Source: Microcaldota archaeon
GTDB lineage: Archaea > Micrarchaeota > Micrarchaeia > Anstonellales > JAGGVH01
Direction: 5' to 3'
DNA length: 35,436 nt
NCBI GenBank assembly: GCA_021158105.1
Contig: JAGGVH010000046.1
Span: 1-35,436 of the forward strand
Positions 1 to 8,023 of the stretch are shown here, piece after piece (the stretch's first letter is position 1; the number at the start of each line of letters is the position of its first letter). The position numbers and the translations under genes were made by a program. Under the pieces are notes generated by a model, which saw only the letters and a program-made list of their open reading frames with translations, was not told where the DNA came from and did not search any database.

Positions 1-203
1 GTTCTCAATGCTCTAACGTATGCCTCAGTAAGTTTAGTCTTCATTTCGTTTTCTGTCATGTGTGGAAAAAGTTTAGTGTGCATATCATCTTTAACCAGAA
101 AATTGTATAACTTTTCGATTTTTTGTTTGTTTGCTTCATACATTTCAGGGTTTACGTGTTTGAGTTGCATGTCCCAGTATTCATATACATTTAAAATTTT
201 CAT
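1..203 (-). CDS. hypothetical protein, C-terminus cut by window edge
   Basis: An open minus-strand frame runs from an ATG at 203 to the left edge without a stop, giving 67 residues. An AAAGGAGATG Shine-Dalgarno-like motif lies just upstream of the ATG at about 208-217. The visible part is hydrophilic and probably helical (starts MKILNVYEYWDM, rich in K, E, M and H), with no signal peptide or membrane segment. I do not recognise a family. It is transcribed divergently from the methyltransferase gene starting at 287, across an 83-nt spacer. The good ribosome site and uninterrupted frame make it a likely real gene. Confidence 0.6.
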   Translation of the reverse strand, partial: MKILNVYEYWDMQLKHVNPEMYEANKQKIEKLYNFLVKDDMHTKLFPHMTENEMKTKLTEAYVRALR

Positions 204-254
204 AATTATCATCTCCTTTTATTTGTTGTATATTTTTAGTATTTTAAGCGAAAG

Positions 255-262
255 TTTATAAG
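255..262 (+). promoter_or_regulatory. TATA box of the TrmI gene (leaderless-type)
   Basis: TTTATAAG lies 32 nt before the ATG at 287 and there is no Shine-Dalgarno motif in between. Transcription would start at or next to the ATG. The same spacing recurs at many first genes in this window (for example 13425, 30422 and 32204). Confidence 0.55.
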
Positions 263-286
263 TTTTTTTAATCTTGAGTTATACTC

Positions 287-857
287 ATGAGAAAGAAGGA
301 CATTTTTGTAAGGTTAAACCCTATGCTAAAGAAGATGAAGAGGGGACCGTTCGGAGGACCGCAGGTTGTACTGCCCAAGGATTTTGGTGTGATAATTGCA
401 TACACAGGGATTGGAAAGAAAAGTGTTGTCGTTGAAGCCGGCGGCGGTGCAGGGTTCTTGACAATTTCACTTGCAAACGTGTGCAAACGTGTGCACGCAT
501 ATGAAAAAAGAAAGGATTATTATGATAACATTAAGAAGAACATTGAAAAGTCTGGGCTGAAAAACATACGATTGAAGAATAAGGATATATCAAAGGGTAT
601 TAAAGAAAAAGATGTTGATGCAGTCATACTTGACATGCCAGAATCTGATAAAATCATTCCTTTAGCATATGACTCGTTAAAAGAAGGCGGGTGGGTTATC
701 GGTTACCTTCCGAACGTTGAGCAGATGAAGGACTTTTATCTTGAGTGCGAGAGGTGCGGGTTTGATGGATTGTTTGCTATTGAAACGATAACGCGCGAGT
801 GGGTTGTTAGGGAGAAGGGTGTCAGGCCGCAACATAAAGGATTAATCCACACCGCAT

Positions 858-883
<26 letters not shown>
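287..883 (+). CDS. trmI: TrmI-type tRNA (adenine-N1)-methyltransferase, short form
   Basis: Predicted SAM-dependent enzyme that makes N1-methyladenosine in the T-loop (positions 57/58) of tRNAs. SAM motif I is visible around residues 47-62 (VVEAGGGAGFLT), a DMPES motif IV near residue 116, and the family's C-terminal block RPQHKGLIHTAFIVFARK at the end. Archaeal TrmI proteins are usually about 250 residues. This one has 198 and lacks most of the N-terminal beta-barrel; it begins shortly before the VLPKDFGVI segment. The TATA box at 255-262 fits a leaderless ATG at 287, so the short form looks genuine. Its 3' end overlaps the convergent pyrG by 26 nt. Family assignment is firm; substrate position is inferred. 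Confidence 0.85.
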
Positions 884-2540
<1,657 letters not shown>

Positions 2541-2578
2541 GTGGATACAAAAATGAAAAGATTTAAATTGTTACATGT

Positions 2579-2593
2579 TGTCATCTCATGACA
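2579..2593. promoter_or_regulatory. 15-nt palindrome between divergent genes
   Basis: TGTCAT-CTC-ATGACA is a perfect 6-bp inverted repeat with a 3-nt spacer. It lies between the pyrG TATA box and the small ORF at 2603. It could be a regulator site, but it occurs once and could be chance. Confidence 0.25.
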
Positions 2594-2602
2594 GGTGATT
2601 AT

Positions 2603-2752
2603 ATGTCACTCATGAAATTCAATTCAATGACACACAATGGGATAACACACTTATTAGAAATGCTTGATGCTGATGGCTTTTGGGATATGACAAGGTTTGG
2701 TACATTGAAGAGGTTGCAAACAAGAGGATGGGTGATTGAATGGAATTTATAA
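2603..2752 (+). CDS. small ORF, 49 aa, unknown
   Basis: ATG at 2603 is preceded by an AGGTGATT Shine-Dalgarno-like motif and followed by 49 codons to a TAA at 2750-2752. It overlaps the yjbQ start by 13 nt, as expected for a translationally coupled leader gene. The product is basic and helical, ending TLKRLQTRGWVIEWNL. This is vaguely like the recognition-helix and wing part of a winged-helix protein, but too short to assign. It might instead be a control peptide or a remnant. The ribosome site and coupling support translation. Confidence 0.45.
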   Translation: MSLMKFNSMTHNGITHLLEMLDADGFWDMTRFGTLKRLQTRGWVIEWNL

Positions 2753-3120
2753 TAATGACAAAGGATAAGTATGATGTGATTGATATAACTGATAAGGTTG
2801 AAAAGGAAATCAATATTGATGACGGGTTGTGTATTGTTTATGTTCCGCATGCCACTGCAGGATTAATCGTTAATGAGTTTGAACCCAACATCGCACAGGA
2901 TTATGTTACATTGTTTAAAACATTATTGCCTAAGAATGATTGGAGGCATGATAAGATTGATGACAATGCTGAGGCGCATTTGTTGTCCTCATTGTTTGGA
3001 ACATCAAAAACATTTATTGTAAAAGATGGTAAACTTGTTTTGGGAACATGGCAGAGAATAATCTTGTGTGAGTTTGACGGTCCAAGGAATCGGAGGGTGG
3101 TTGTCAAGGTTTTAGGTTAA
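2740..3120 (+). CDS. yjbQ: YjbQ / UPF0047 family protein
   Basis: A small soluble beta-rich protein, 126 residues. The family hallmarks are present: VPHATAGLIVNEFEPNI around residues 34-50, an NAEAHLLSSLFG segment near 80, and the C-terminal block LGTWQRIILCEFDGPRNRRVVVKV. Bacterial homologues have weak thiamine-phosphate synthase activity; the physiological role in archaea is not established. The ATG at 2740 follows GGTGATT and overlaps the upstream 49-codon ORF, so the two are probably co-translated. A stretch matching the DNA of its 3' end recurs at 3540, described separately. Confidence 0.88.
   Translation: MEFIIMTKDKYDVIDITDKVEKEINIDDGLCIVYVPHATAGLIVNEFEPNIAQDYVTLFKTLLPKNDWRHDKIDDNAEAHLLSSLFGTSKTFIVKDGKLVLGTWQRIILCEFDGPRNRRVVVKVLG
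3077..3096 (+). repeat. 20-bp direct repeat, copy 1 (inside yjbQ 3' end)
   Basis: This 20-nt stretch encodes the GPRNRR motif of YjbQ and recurs exactly at 3540-3559. The two copies bracket the last 24 nt of yjbQ and the DUF4870-like gene. Confidence 0.8.
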
Positions 3121-3175
3121 ATTTATAAATGTTGTTTTTATCGTTAACACAATTAAAATTAATGGAGGTGCTTGT

Positions 3176-3499
3176 ATGGTGAAAAAGAAAGATAAACCTG
3201 AAGTGAAAAGTAGTAAAAAGGAAGATGATAATCCAGTATTATTGTTGATAGGATACATATTTGGACTTATTGCATTGATATTGTACATAATCAAGAAGGA
3301 TACATTAAAAGAGTTTTCAAAGTATCATCTGGTCCAAGCGATTGCATTGTGGTTGATCAGTTTTGTGATGGTATTGACATTTATATTGATTCCAGTGGCG
3401 TTTATAGTTTGGCTGTACTCAATATACTTGGGCTATCAGGTATACACAGGAAAAGACCCCAGACCATTGAAGAACTATATTTCCAATTTTGCAAAGTAA
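3176..3499 (+). CDS. DUF4870/Tic20-like small membrane protein
   Basis: 107 residues: a lysine-rich cytoplasmic N-terminus (1-18), then three hydrophobic segments at about 21-39, 50-72 and 72-90. The KYHLVQAIALWL and YLGYQVYTGKD blocks are typical of DUF4870 proteins, which resemble Tic20-type four-helix membrane proteins. The molecular role is unknown. A TATA box at 3121-3130 and a strong GGAGGTG ribosome site at 3164-3170 precede the ATG, so it is expressed independently of yjbQ. A T-rich tract at 3510-3523 probably terminates it. Confidence 0.8.
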   Translation: MVKKKDKPEVKSSKKEDDNPVLLLIGYIFGLIALILYIIKKDTLKEFSKYHLVQAIALWLISFVMVLTFILIPVAFIVWLYSIYLGYQVYTGKDPRPLKNYISNFAK

Positions 3500-3509
3500 A
3501 TCTTCTATC

Positions 3510-3523
3510 TCTTTTTTCTTTTT
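3510..3523 (+). terminator. T-rich terminator after the DUF4870-like gene
   Basis: TCTTTTTTCTTTTT follows the stop codon at 3497-3499 by about ten bases. Oligo-T runs of this kind are usual archaeal terminators. No hairpin is needed or seen. Confidence 0.4.
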
Positions 3524-3539
3524 AATACAAAAAATAAGT

Positions 3540-3559
3540 ACGGTCCAAGGAATCGGAGG
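3540..3559 (+). repeat. 20-bp direct repeat, copy 2 (relic of a yjbQ 3' end)
   Basis: Exact copy of 3077-3096. Past the exact match, similarity continues to about 3571, with almost every difference a transition. The conceptual translation goes GPRNRR-IIIE against GPRNRR-VVVK in YjbQ. It therefore looks like a decayed second YjbQ C-terminus rather than a random match. Confidence 0.65.
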
Positions 3560-3587
3560 ATAATTATTGAAACTTACAAAAGATATT

Positions 3588-3598
3588 ATTTATAAATA
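3588..3598 (+). promoter_or_regulatory. TATA box of the vapBC pair
   Basis: ATTTATAAATA begins about 30 nt before the ATG at 3618. This matches the leaderless spacing used elsewhere in the window and decides the vapB start. Confidence 0.5.
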
Positions 3599-3617
3599 TA
3601 TGTGTACACATATACAT

Positions 3618-3851
3618 ATGGATGGTATTATGGGAAGTGTCAATATATCAATAAAAAAAGACATATATGAAAAATTAAGAATGTTGAAACAGAAGGATGA
3701 AAGTTTTTCAGATATATTGTTAAGATTAATTGAAGGAGGGAAAGATATAACAAGGTTTGCAGGTGTCTGGAAAGAAATGAACAAAAAAGAATTTGAAAAT
3801 ATTGCATCAGAATTAAAAAAAGCAAGAAAAACCAGATGGAGGAAGATTTAG
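3618..3851 (+). CDS. vapB: VapB-type antitoxin (DUF217-like)
   Basis: Probable antitoxin of a type II toxin-antitoxin pair. It binds its own operator through the N-terminal part and neutralises the toxin with its C-terminus. About 77 residues. The core SVNISIKKDIYEKLRMLKQKDESFSDILLRLIEGG is the beta-strand plus two-helix pattern of archaeal VapB/DUF217 antitoxins, and the C-terminal half is charged and helical. The start at 3618 is chosen from the TATA box about 29 nt upstream; an alternative ATG at 3630 would give MGSVNISI and 73 residues. The stop abuts the toxin start codon, so the pair is translationally coupled. Confidence 0.8.
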   Translation: MDGIMGSVNISIKKDIYEKLRMLKQKDESFSDILLRLIEGGKDITRFAGVWKEMNKKEFENIASELKKARKTRWRKI

Positions 3852-4235
3852 GTGGATAAAATACTGTTGGACTCAACTGTACTGATAGATTACATGAGAG
3901 GAAACAAAAAGGCAGTAAATCTCATAAATAAATTGTACAGAAGTAGTTGGTTTTTCACAACAGTGATAAACGAGTATGAATTAAAACGTGGCGCTCCAAA
4001 ACATACTAAAATAATCAATGAGTTATTATACAATTTAAACGTGTTACCTATGAATAGAGCAGCGGCAGATACTGCTGCAGAAATATACAATAACCTGAAA
4101 AAAATGGGAAAGCCTATTGATGAACCTGATTATCTCATTGCAGGGATATGTTTATCAAATGGTATTAAAACTATTGTAACACAAAACAAAAAACATTTTG
4201 AAAAAATAAAAGGATTAAAAGTTATATACTACTGA
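3852..4235 (+). CDS. vapC: VapC-type PIN-domain ribonuclease toxin
   Basis: PIN-domain toxin, 127 residues, expected to cleave RNA (tRNA or rRNA in studied relatives) with bound Mg2+ or Mn2+. Acidic residues are at the expected places: D7 in LLDSTVLIDYMRG, E41 in INEYELKRG and D93 in DEPDYLIAG. The usual TxDxxF end is TQNKKHF, with Asn replacing the fourth Asp, which is common in the family. It uses a GTG start immediately after the vapB stop. The catalytic set looks intact, so the toxin is probably active. Confidence 0.85.
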   Translation: MDKILLDSTVLIDYMRGNKKAVNLINKLYRSSWFFTTVINEYELKRGAPKHTKIINELLYNLNVLPMNRAAADTAAEIYNNLKKMGKPIDEPDYLIAGICLSNGIKTIVTQNKKHFEKIKGLKVIYY

Positions 4236-4240
4236 ACAAA

Positions 4241-4684
4241 TCAAAATTGGCTATAAAATTTTTTATTTATATAATTTTCAATTATTCTTTTACTTGGAAA
4301 AAACATTGGACTTGGCAAGTTGTTAATGTTAAACCATCTCCATTCAGTTATCTCCTCAGGTTCCATAACTTTAACTTCACCTTCAAATTCTGTAACTATG
4401 AAACCTATAGTAACAAAATGCGCATTCTTAGTTTTATCGTTTGATATACATAAGACTTTTGGGTTTTTAATTTTTAAACCGGTCTCTTCCAATGTTTCTC
4501 TGTATGCACATTCCTCAAAAGATTCACCAAAATTTAGTTTGCCGCCCGGCATTGTCCACGAACCTGCACCGCTTAACAAGGATGATGCTTTCAAAGGATC
4601 AGTGTGCCTTTTTCCGAGAAGAATTTTGCCATCCTTGAGAATCATTACGCCTATTCCTACACCGACCTTTTTCCAATTTTCCAT
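4241..4684 (-). CDS. Nudix hydrolase
   Basis: Hydrolyses a nucleoside diphosphate linked to another group; substrate unknown. 147 residues. The Nudix box is complete at about residues 47-69 (GKLNFGESFEECAYRETLEETGL, matching GX5EX7REUXEEXGU). The preceding GKRHTDP and SWTMPGG are typical of MutT/NUDT15-like enzymes that clean nucleotide pools. The frame is open upstream to 4750, but those codons would overlap the tRNA 3' exon. The ATG at 4684 has an AGGTAGG ribosome site and starts 24 nt after the tRNA end, so it may be read from the tRNA transcript. Confidence 0.85.
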   Translation of the reverse strand: MENWKKVGVGIGVMILKDGKILLGKRHTDPLKASSLLSGAGSWTMPGGKLNFGESFEECAYRETLEETGLKIKNPKVLCISNDKTKNAHFVTIGFIVTEFEGEVKVMEPEEITEWRWFNINNLPSPMFFPSKRIIENYINKKFYSQF

Positions 4685-4724
4685 AAAATTCCTACCTCTA
4701 CAGAAAACGGGCCCGTAGGGATTT

Positions 4725-4810
4725 TTAGGCGTCCTTTTTTCTCTTTTCAATTTTCAGTACGTTTCTTTTTTGATAACGTACCTTTTTTCTTTTTGAAAGA
4801 AAAAAGGTCG
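4725..4810 (-). other. T-loop intron of tRNA-Lys
   Basis: About 86 nt inserted between C56 (4811) and the AAAT end of the T-loop (4724-4721). It can fold as two hairpins: a 7-bp stem GTACGTT/AACGTAC spanning 4757-4781, and a long A/T stem spanning 4780-4808. No reading frame is present. Confidence 0.7.
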
Positions 4811-4829
4811 GAACCCTAGACCTACTGGT

Positions 4830-4870
4830 TTCTTTTTTCTTGATGAAACTTCTTTTCTAAAGAAGTTTCT
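4830..4870 (-). other. anticodon-loop (37/38) intron of tRNA-Lys
   Basis: About 41 nt inserted after A37. It contains the perfect 10-bp hairpin GAAACTTCTT/AAGAAGTTTC. A CTTT/AAAG central helix with three-base bulges on either side fits the archaeal bulge-helix-bulge motif. Confidence 0.75.
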
Positions 4871-4890
4871 TAAAAGCCAGCCGCTCTACC

Positions 4891-4927
4891 ATTTCAGGTC
4901 TTGGCCCTTTATCAAGGAAACAAGACA
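4891..4927 (-). other. D-loop intron of tRNA-Lys
   Basis: About 37 nt separate AGC(T) from GGTA in the D-loop. GTCTTG and CAAGAC inside it can pair as a 6-bp stem. A one-base shift of the boundaries (4892-4928) fits equally well. Confidence 0.7.
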
Positions 4928-4949
4928 AGCTGAGCTACGGGCCCATAAC

Positions 4950-5010
4950 AATCAAACTTTGATTAACCTATCAAAATTGTTAAAACATATAAAAGAATAT
5001 ATTTAAAAAG
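4950..5010. promoter_or_regulatory. divergent promoter region, tRNA-Lys / ATPase operon
   Basis: Minus strand: TTTTATATG (complement of about 4986-4995) is placed to start the tRNA-Lys transcript some 20 nt before the mature 5' end. Plus strand: a TTTAAAA box at 5002-5008 serves the 5052 gene. AATCAAA-C-TTTGATT at 4950-4964 is a perfect 15-nt palindrome next to the tRNA 5' end; its meaning is unknown. Confidence 0.4.
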
Positions 5011-5051
5011 CTCACCTTTGAAATTACCATGGATTAATAAGAGGGATGAAT

Positions 5052-5864
5052 ATGTGGATGCCGAGACCAAAGTATGCGTATTATATTTCAGTTGGTATAG
5101 GGATATTAGGTTTTTTGTTTGCTGTCATACAAGGCGGAGTAATTGCAGGAATAGGTGGCATGATGGCAGGGTTGGGTGCAGTGCTATCTTTTCTTCTTTA
5201 TCATTATGGTTACATAATAATACCTTTTCTTACAAAGTTTTCTCGAATAGTAGTCGTAACTCCTGAGAGGGATTATGAAATTCCACCGTCACAGGATGTC
5301 ATAATAAAGAAGTCTGGTGATGTATACTATGCAACAAAATTCTTAGGTGTTGAGATATATGAATCGCCATCTGAGAAGTCACCTGAAGAAAATATAACTT
5401 ATATGTTATCTTTTGAACGTGCAATATCATCTGTTAAATATGTTACAAAGTTTTCCATGATGGTATATGTTCTTGATGTGTCAAAGAAAAAGAGAGATAT
5501 TGAAACAAAGAAGTATGAAGCACAGCTTAAACTTGCTAAGGAAAGGGAAAAGAGCGAGCCTGATGTTTTAAAGATTGACAAATTAGAGCATGAAATAGTG
5601 ATGTGGGAAAAGGAGCTTGATAAGATTGCCAAGGGTGAAAAGCCGATGAATGTTATAGCATACGTTATGACAACAGCAGTTGGCATTTCTAAGGAGTCGG
5701 CAATGGCGGCTGCCAATGCACAGGCTAATGAAATCAGGGCAACTGTTTCAAATGCGTTGAATGCCAAGGTTGATGTATTGAAAGCTGAAGACATGTTGAG
5801 ATGTTCTGAATGGGAATATGTTCTCCCAGCATCGTATGCTGAATGGCAGGAACAGGTTGATTAA
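5052..5864 (+). CDS. two-TM protein with VirB4-N-like soluble domain
   Basis: About 270 residues. Two hydrophobic segments near the N-terminus (about 8-28 and 30-58) are followed by a soluble domain containing SGDVYYATKFLGVEIYES, a charged coiled-coil (about 145-195) and a segment ending NALNAKVDVLKAEDML. The two-helix start resembles PrgI/VirB3 inner-membrane proteins. The following alpha/beta layout resembles the N-terminal domain of VirB4/TraC ATPases, whose catalytic domain would be the next gene. That match is an inference from layout, not from a search. The start at 5052 is chosen because the GAGGG at 5041 lies seven bases upstream; ATG 5046 is too close. First gene of the operon; the next gene starts 2 nt after the stop. 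Confidence 0.65.
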   Translation: MWMPRPKYAYYISVGIGILGFLFAVIQGGVIAGIGGMMAGLGAVLSFLLYHYGYIIIPFLTKFSRIVVVTPERDYEIPPSQDVIIKKSGDVYYATKFLGVEIYESPSEKSPEENITYMLSFERAISSVKYVTKFSMMVYVLDVSKKKRDIETKKYEAQLKLAKEREKSEPDVLKIDKLEHEIVMWEKELDKIAKGEKPMNVIAYVMTTAVGISKESAMAAANAQANEIRATVSNALNAKVDVLKAEDMLRCSEWEYVLPASYAEWQEQVD

Positions 5865-5866
5865 TC

Positions 5867-7441
5867 ATGAGCATGTTAAGATTAAGAGATATATCAAACA
5901 TTTCACTTGCAAGCAGGACTATTTTTGTTAGACCGCCAGAGCCTCCTCCAGAAGTGTTATGGAAAGATCCTTCAAATTCAATATTCATCGGGAAAACAAA
6001 GATTTTTCATATCCCTTTTTATTGGAATTATGAGGAGCTTACAAATCCTCATCTGGCGATTGTTGGGATAACCGGTTCTGGCAAGTCATATTTTATAAAG
6101 ACATTCCTGACCCGTGCAGCATTGGTATGGAACAGCAATGCTTTCATAATTGACTGGGCAGGGGAATATAGGGAATGGGTTAAGTCAGCTGGTGGCCAAG
6201 TCATATCACTTGGCAAGGGGTCTTATATCAACCTTTTAGACATTGGCGGGATGACGCCCAACAACAGGATAAAACAGGTTATGCGGACATTGGCAATACT
6301 GACAAACATTGAACAGTATCCTGAGCAAAAAAGGTTGACTGAGATGGCCATTGAAAAGGCATACAAAAAGGCTAATTTTAAGATGGATTCAATTGTCCAG
6401 AAGGACAGTGCAGGAAACGTTTTGATCGCGCCGACGTTGAAAGATGTTGTTGAGATACTTGAGAAAGAATATAAGAGCGGAAGTTATGAATACCCTGCTG
6501 AACTGCAGAATGCAATATATCGACTTAAACAGTTCACTCGTCCTGGGCAGGACTTTTTTGCACAGCAAAGCACGCTTGACTTGGCCAAACTGACAACGTC
6601 CGGGCTTGTGTGCTTAGATCTGTCAGGTCTTCCTGATGAGACGTTCCGTGCGCTTGCCGCATTGTCAATGCTTCAGTTTATAAAGGAAAGAATGAGGGCT
6701 GTTGGTTGGAGAAAGAAAAAAGGTATCAGGTTGTTTGTTGTGTTGGATGAGGCATGGAAGATTGCAGGAGAGGAAAACAGTGATGCAGTCATGATTGTCA
6801 GGGAAGGTAGAAAATATAATTTTAGTTTGATTGTCGCCAGTCAAAACCCCACTGATATCAATGAAGCGATATTTTCAAACGTGGGAACGACATTCATATT
6901 TAAGGTTAAGTTTGAAAAATATCTGAATTATCTACAAGGCAGTTTAAATTTCAGTGATTACATCCGTGGTGAGATTACCCAGCTGGGTGTTGGACAGTGC
7001 GCAGTCAACATGGCGTTTACGACAACAGCAAACTTCTCATCAACATTCATGATTAAGAAAGTTATAGGTGAAGAGCCGTTGGTAGAATATTTCTTAGATT
7101 TAAAACATGTTTTAACTGAAGAAGAAAGGAGGGATGTTAAAGTGGCGCAGACTGTATCTGTTGAGAGGGAGGAATTAAGGAGACGGTTGAGGATGTACGG
7201 GTTGAACGAGTCCCAGATTGAAGAAGTGTCATCACTGTTTGATAAGAAGAACAAGCACATGGACATTGTATCTTTTGCAATACTGATGCAGAGGTATGGC
7301 CTTGCTAGGAACAAGATAACATCTCTGCTTAAAGATTTGGGTGTGTCTGACCCGACAATCATTAACATATTTATAAAGGCGGACTTTAAAGTCCATTCAA
7401 TGACAAACAAGGACATAATTGATATTATTTTAGAGGAATAA
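5867..7441 (+). CDS. HerA/VirB4-type hexameric ATPase
   Basis: Motor ATPase of the FtsK-HerA-VirB4 class, 524 residues. Visible features in order: Walker A GITGSGKS (about 67-74), FIIDWAGEYREW (DUF87-type aspartate strand), VCLDLSGLP near 247, Walker B LFVVLDEAWK (about 287-296), and the arginine-finger/sensor region REGRKYNFSLIVASQNP just after. The C-terminal 120 residues are helical. HerA's N-terminal HAS barrel is missing and no NurA nuclease gene is adjacent, so a DNA-end-resection role is less likely than a membrane translocation or pilus-like role with its neighbours. Starts 2 nt after the preceding stop; ATG at 5873 is an alternative. Confidence 0.8.
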   Translation: MSMLRLRDISNISLASRTIFVRPPEPPPEVLWKDPSNSIFIGKTKIFHIPFYWNYEELTNPHLAIVGITGSGKSYFIKTFLTRAALVWNSNAFIIDWAGEYREWVKSAGGQVISLGKGSYINLLDIGGMTPNNRIKQVMRTLAILTNIEQYPEQKRLTEMAIEKAYKKANFKMDSIVQKDSAGNVLIAPTLKDVVEILEKEYKSGSYEYPAELQNAIYRLKQFTRPGQDFFAQQSTLDLAKLTTSGLVCLDLSGLPDETFRALAALSMLQFIKERMRAVGWRKKKGIRLFVVLDEAWKIAGEENSDAVMIVREGRKYNFSLIVASQNPTDINEAIFSNVGTTFIFKVKFEKYLNYLQGSLNFSDYIRGEITQLGVGQCAVNMAFTTTANFSSTFMIKKVIGEEPLVEYFLDLKHVLTEEERRDVKVAQTVSVEREELRRRLRMYGLNESQIEEVSSLFDKKNKHMDIVSFAILMQRYGLARNKITSLLKDLGVSDPTIINIFIKADFKVHSMTNKDIIDIILEE

Positions 7442-7468
7442 ATGTGGAATAATTGTGGGGTGGATAAG

Positions 7469-8017
7469 ATGGTTGACATATTAAAATGGTTTGGTGTGGG
7501 AGGTAATAAGCCAGAGAGTAAAAAGGTGCCAGAAGATTTTGATCTGAAACATAGTAATGTTTGCATAATATGTGGCAAGGAAGTTGACGCGCACAATGCA
7601 GTTCCCATCAAAGAGGATTTTATAATAAAAGGAATAAGATTTATAAAACAAAAAACAGGGACGATAAGAAACAACAAGTTGTATGTGTGCGAGGATTGTT
7701 TTGAAGAATACAAAAAGGAGCGCAAGAGTTTTATAAACGGTGTGTTCTTGTGGACCATATTGATAGGTGTATTATTTTTTATTTTGTTAATAATGCCATT
7801 GGTTGCCAATAAACCGTTTAATATTTCATCAATCATCGGGATAACATTTGGTGCATTATTGTTTTGGTTGATGGCAATGGTTATGCAGTTGTACAAGTAT
7901 CGCCCTGCCACAGAGTATCCTGTTGATGAATTTAAGAAGCATATTAGTTCTGATGTGAAAACCAAGGCTGGAAAAGCTAAGAAATCAACTAAAAAAATTA
8001 AAAAAAGAAAAAGGTGA
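7469..8017 (+). CDS. zinc-ribbon membrane protein of the ATPase operon
   Basis: About 182 residues. The N-terminal cytoplasmic part has CIICGK and, about 50 residues later, CEDC, which together can bind one zinc ion. Two hydrophobic segments follow (about 88-108 and 116-138), then a polar tail ending in a dense lysine/arginine tract. The start ATG at 7469 follows a GGGGTGG ribosome site; an earlier in-frame ATG at 7442, right after the preceding stop, lacks one. I do not recognise the family. Its place between the ATPase and the coiled-coil gene suggests a membrane platform or adaptor. Confidence 0.65.
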   Translation: MVDILKWFGVGGNKPESKKVPEDFDLKHSNVCIICGKEVDAHNAVPIKEDFIIKGIRFIKQKTGTIRNNKLYVCEDCFEEYKKERKSFINGVFLWTILIGVLFFILLIMPLVANKPFNISSIIGITFGALLFWLMAMVMQLYKYRPATEYPVDEFKKHISSDVKTKAGKAKKSTKKIKKRKR

Positions 8018-8023
8018 TATTAT

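Larger units (their letters stand above)
4708..4944 (-). tRNA. tRNA-Lys(TTT) with three introns
   Basis: Reading the minus strand, seven-base acceptor halves GGGCCCG (4944-4938) and CGGGCCC (4715-4709) pair perfectly; discriminator G is at 4708. D-stem GCTC/GAGC, anticodon stem GCTGG/CCAGT, loop CTTTTAA with anticodon TTT at 4874-4872, and T-stem TAGGG/CCCTA are all present. They are separated by three insertions. One of 37 nt is in the D-loop (about 4891-4927, between C16/T17 and G18). One of 41 nt is at canonical 37/38 (4830-4870, containing a 10-bp hairpin). One of 86 nt is in the T-loop after C56 (4725-4810, with two hairpins). Removing them leaves exactly 73 nt, a standard tRNA without encoded CCA. 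Splice points are uncertain by one or two bases. The EndA splicing endonuclease would remove them at bulge-helix-bulge motifs. Confidence 0.88.

Noticed and set aside
4685-4750. Longer start for the Nudix hydrolase
   Set aside because: The extra codons read through the 3' exon of tRNA-Lys. ATG 4684 has its own ribosome site.
4708-4944. tRNA-Lys considered as a pseudogene or split tRNA
   Set aside because: All three insertions fall in loops, every stem pairs and the exons total exactly 73 nt in one continuous locus, so an intron-containing gene is the simpler reading.
5018-5266. Open frame of 82 codons overlapping the start of the ATPase operon
   Set aside because: It overlaps the 5052 gene in another frame, lacks a ribosome site and gives no hydrophobic pattern, while the 5052 frame has two clear membrane helices.
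5867-7441. Chromosomal HerA of the HerA-NurA end-resection pathway
   Set aside because: No HAS barrel at the N-terminus and no NurA, Mre11 or Rad50 gene nearby. Membrane-protein neighbours favour a translocation role, although this is not proven.
6958-7965. 335-codon open frame on the minus strand
   Set aside because: It lies opposite the C-terminus of the HerA/VirB4 ATPase and the zinc-ribbon gene, has low-complexity S/I/N-rich content and no ribosome site. It is an antisense shadow of real genes.
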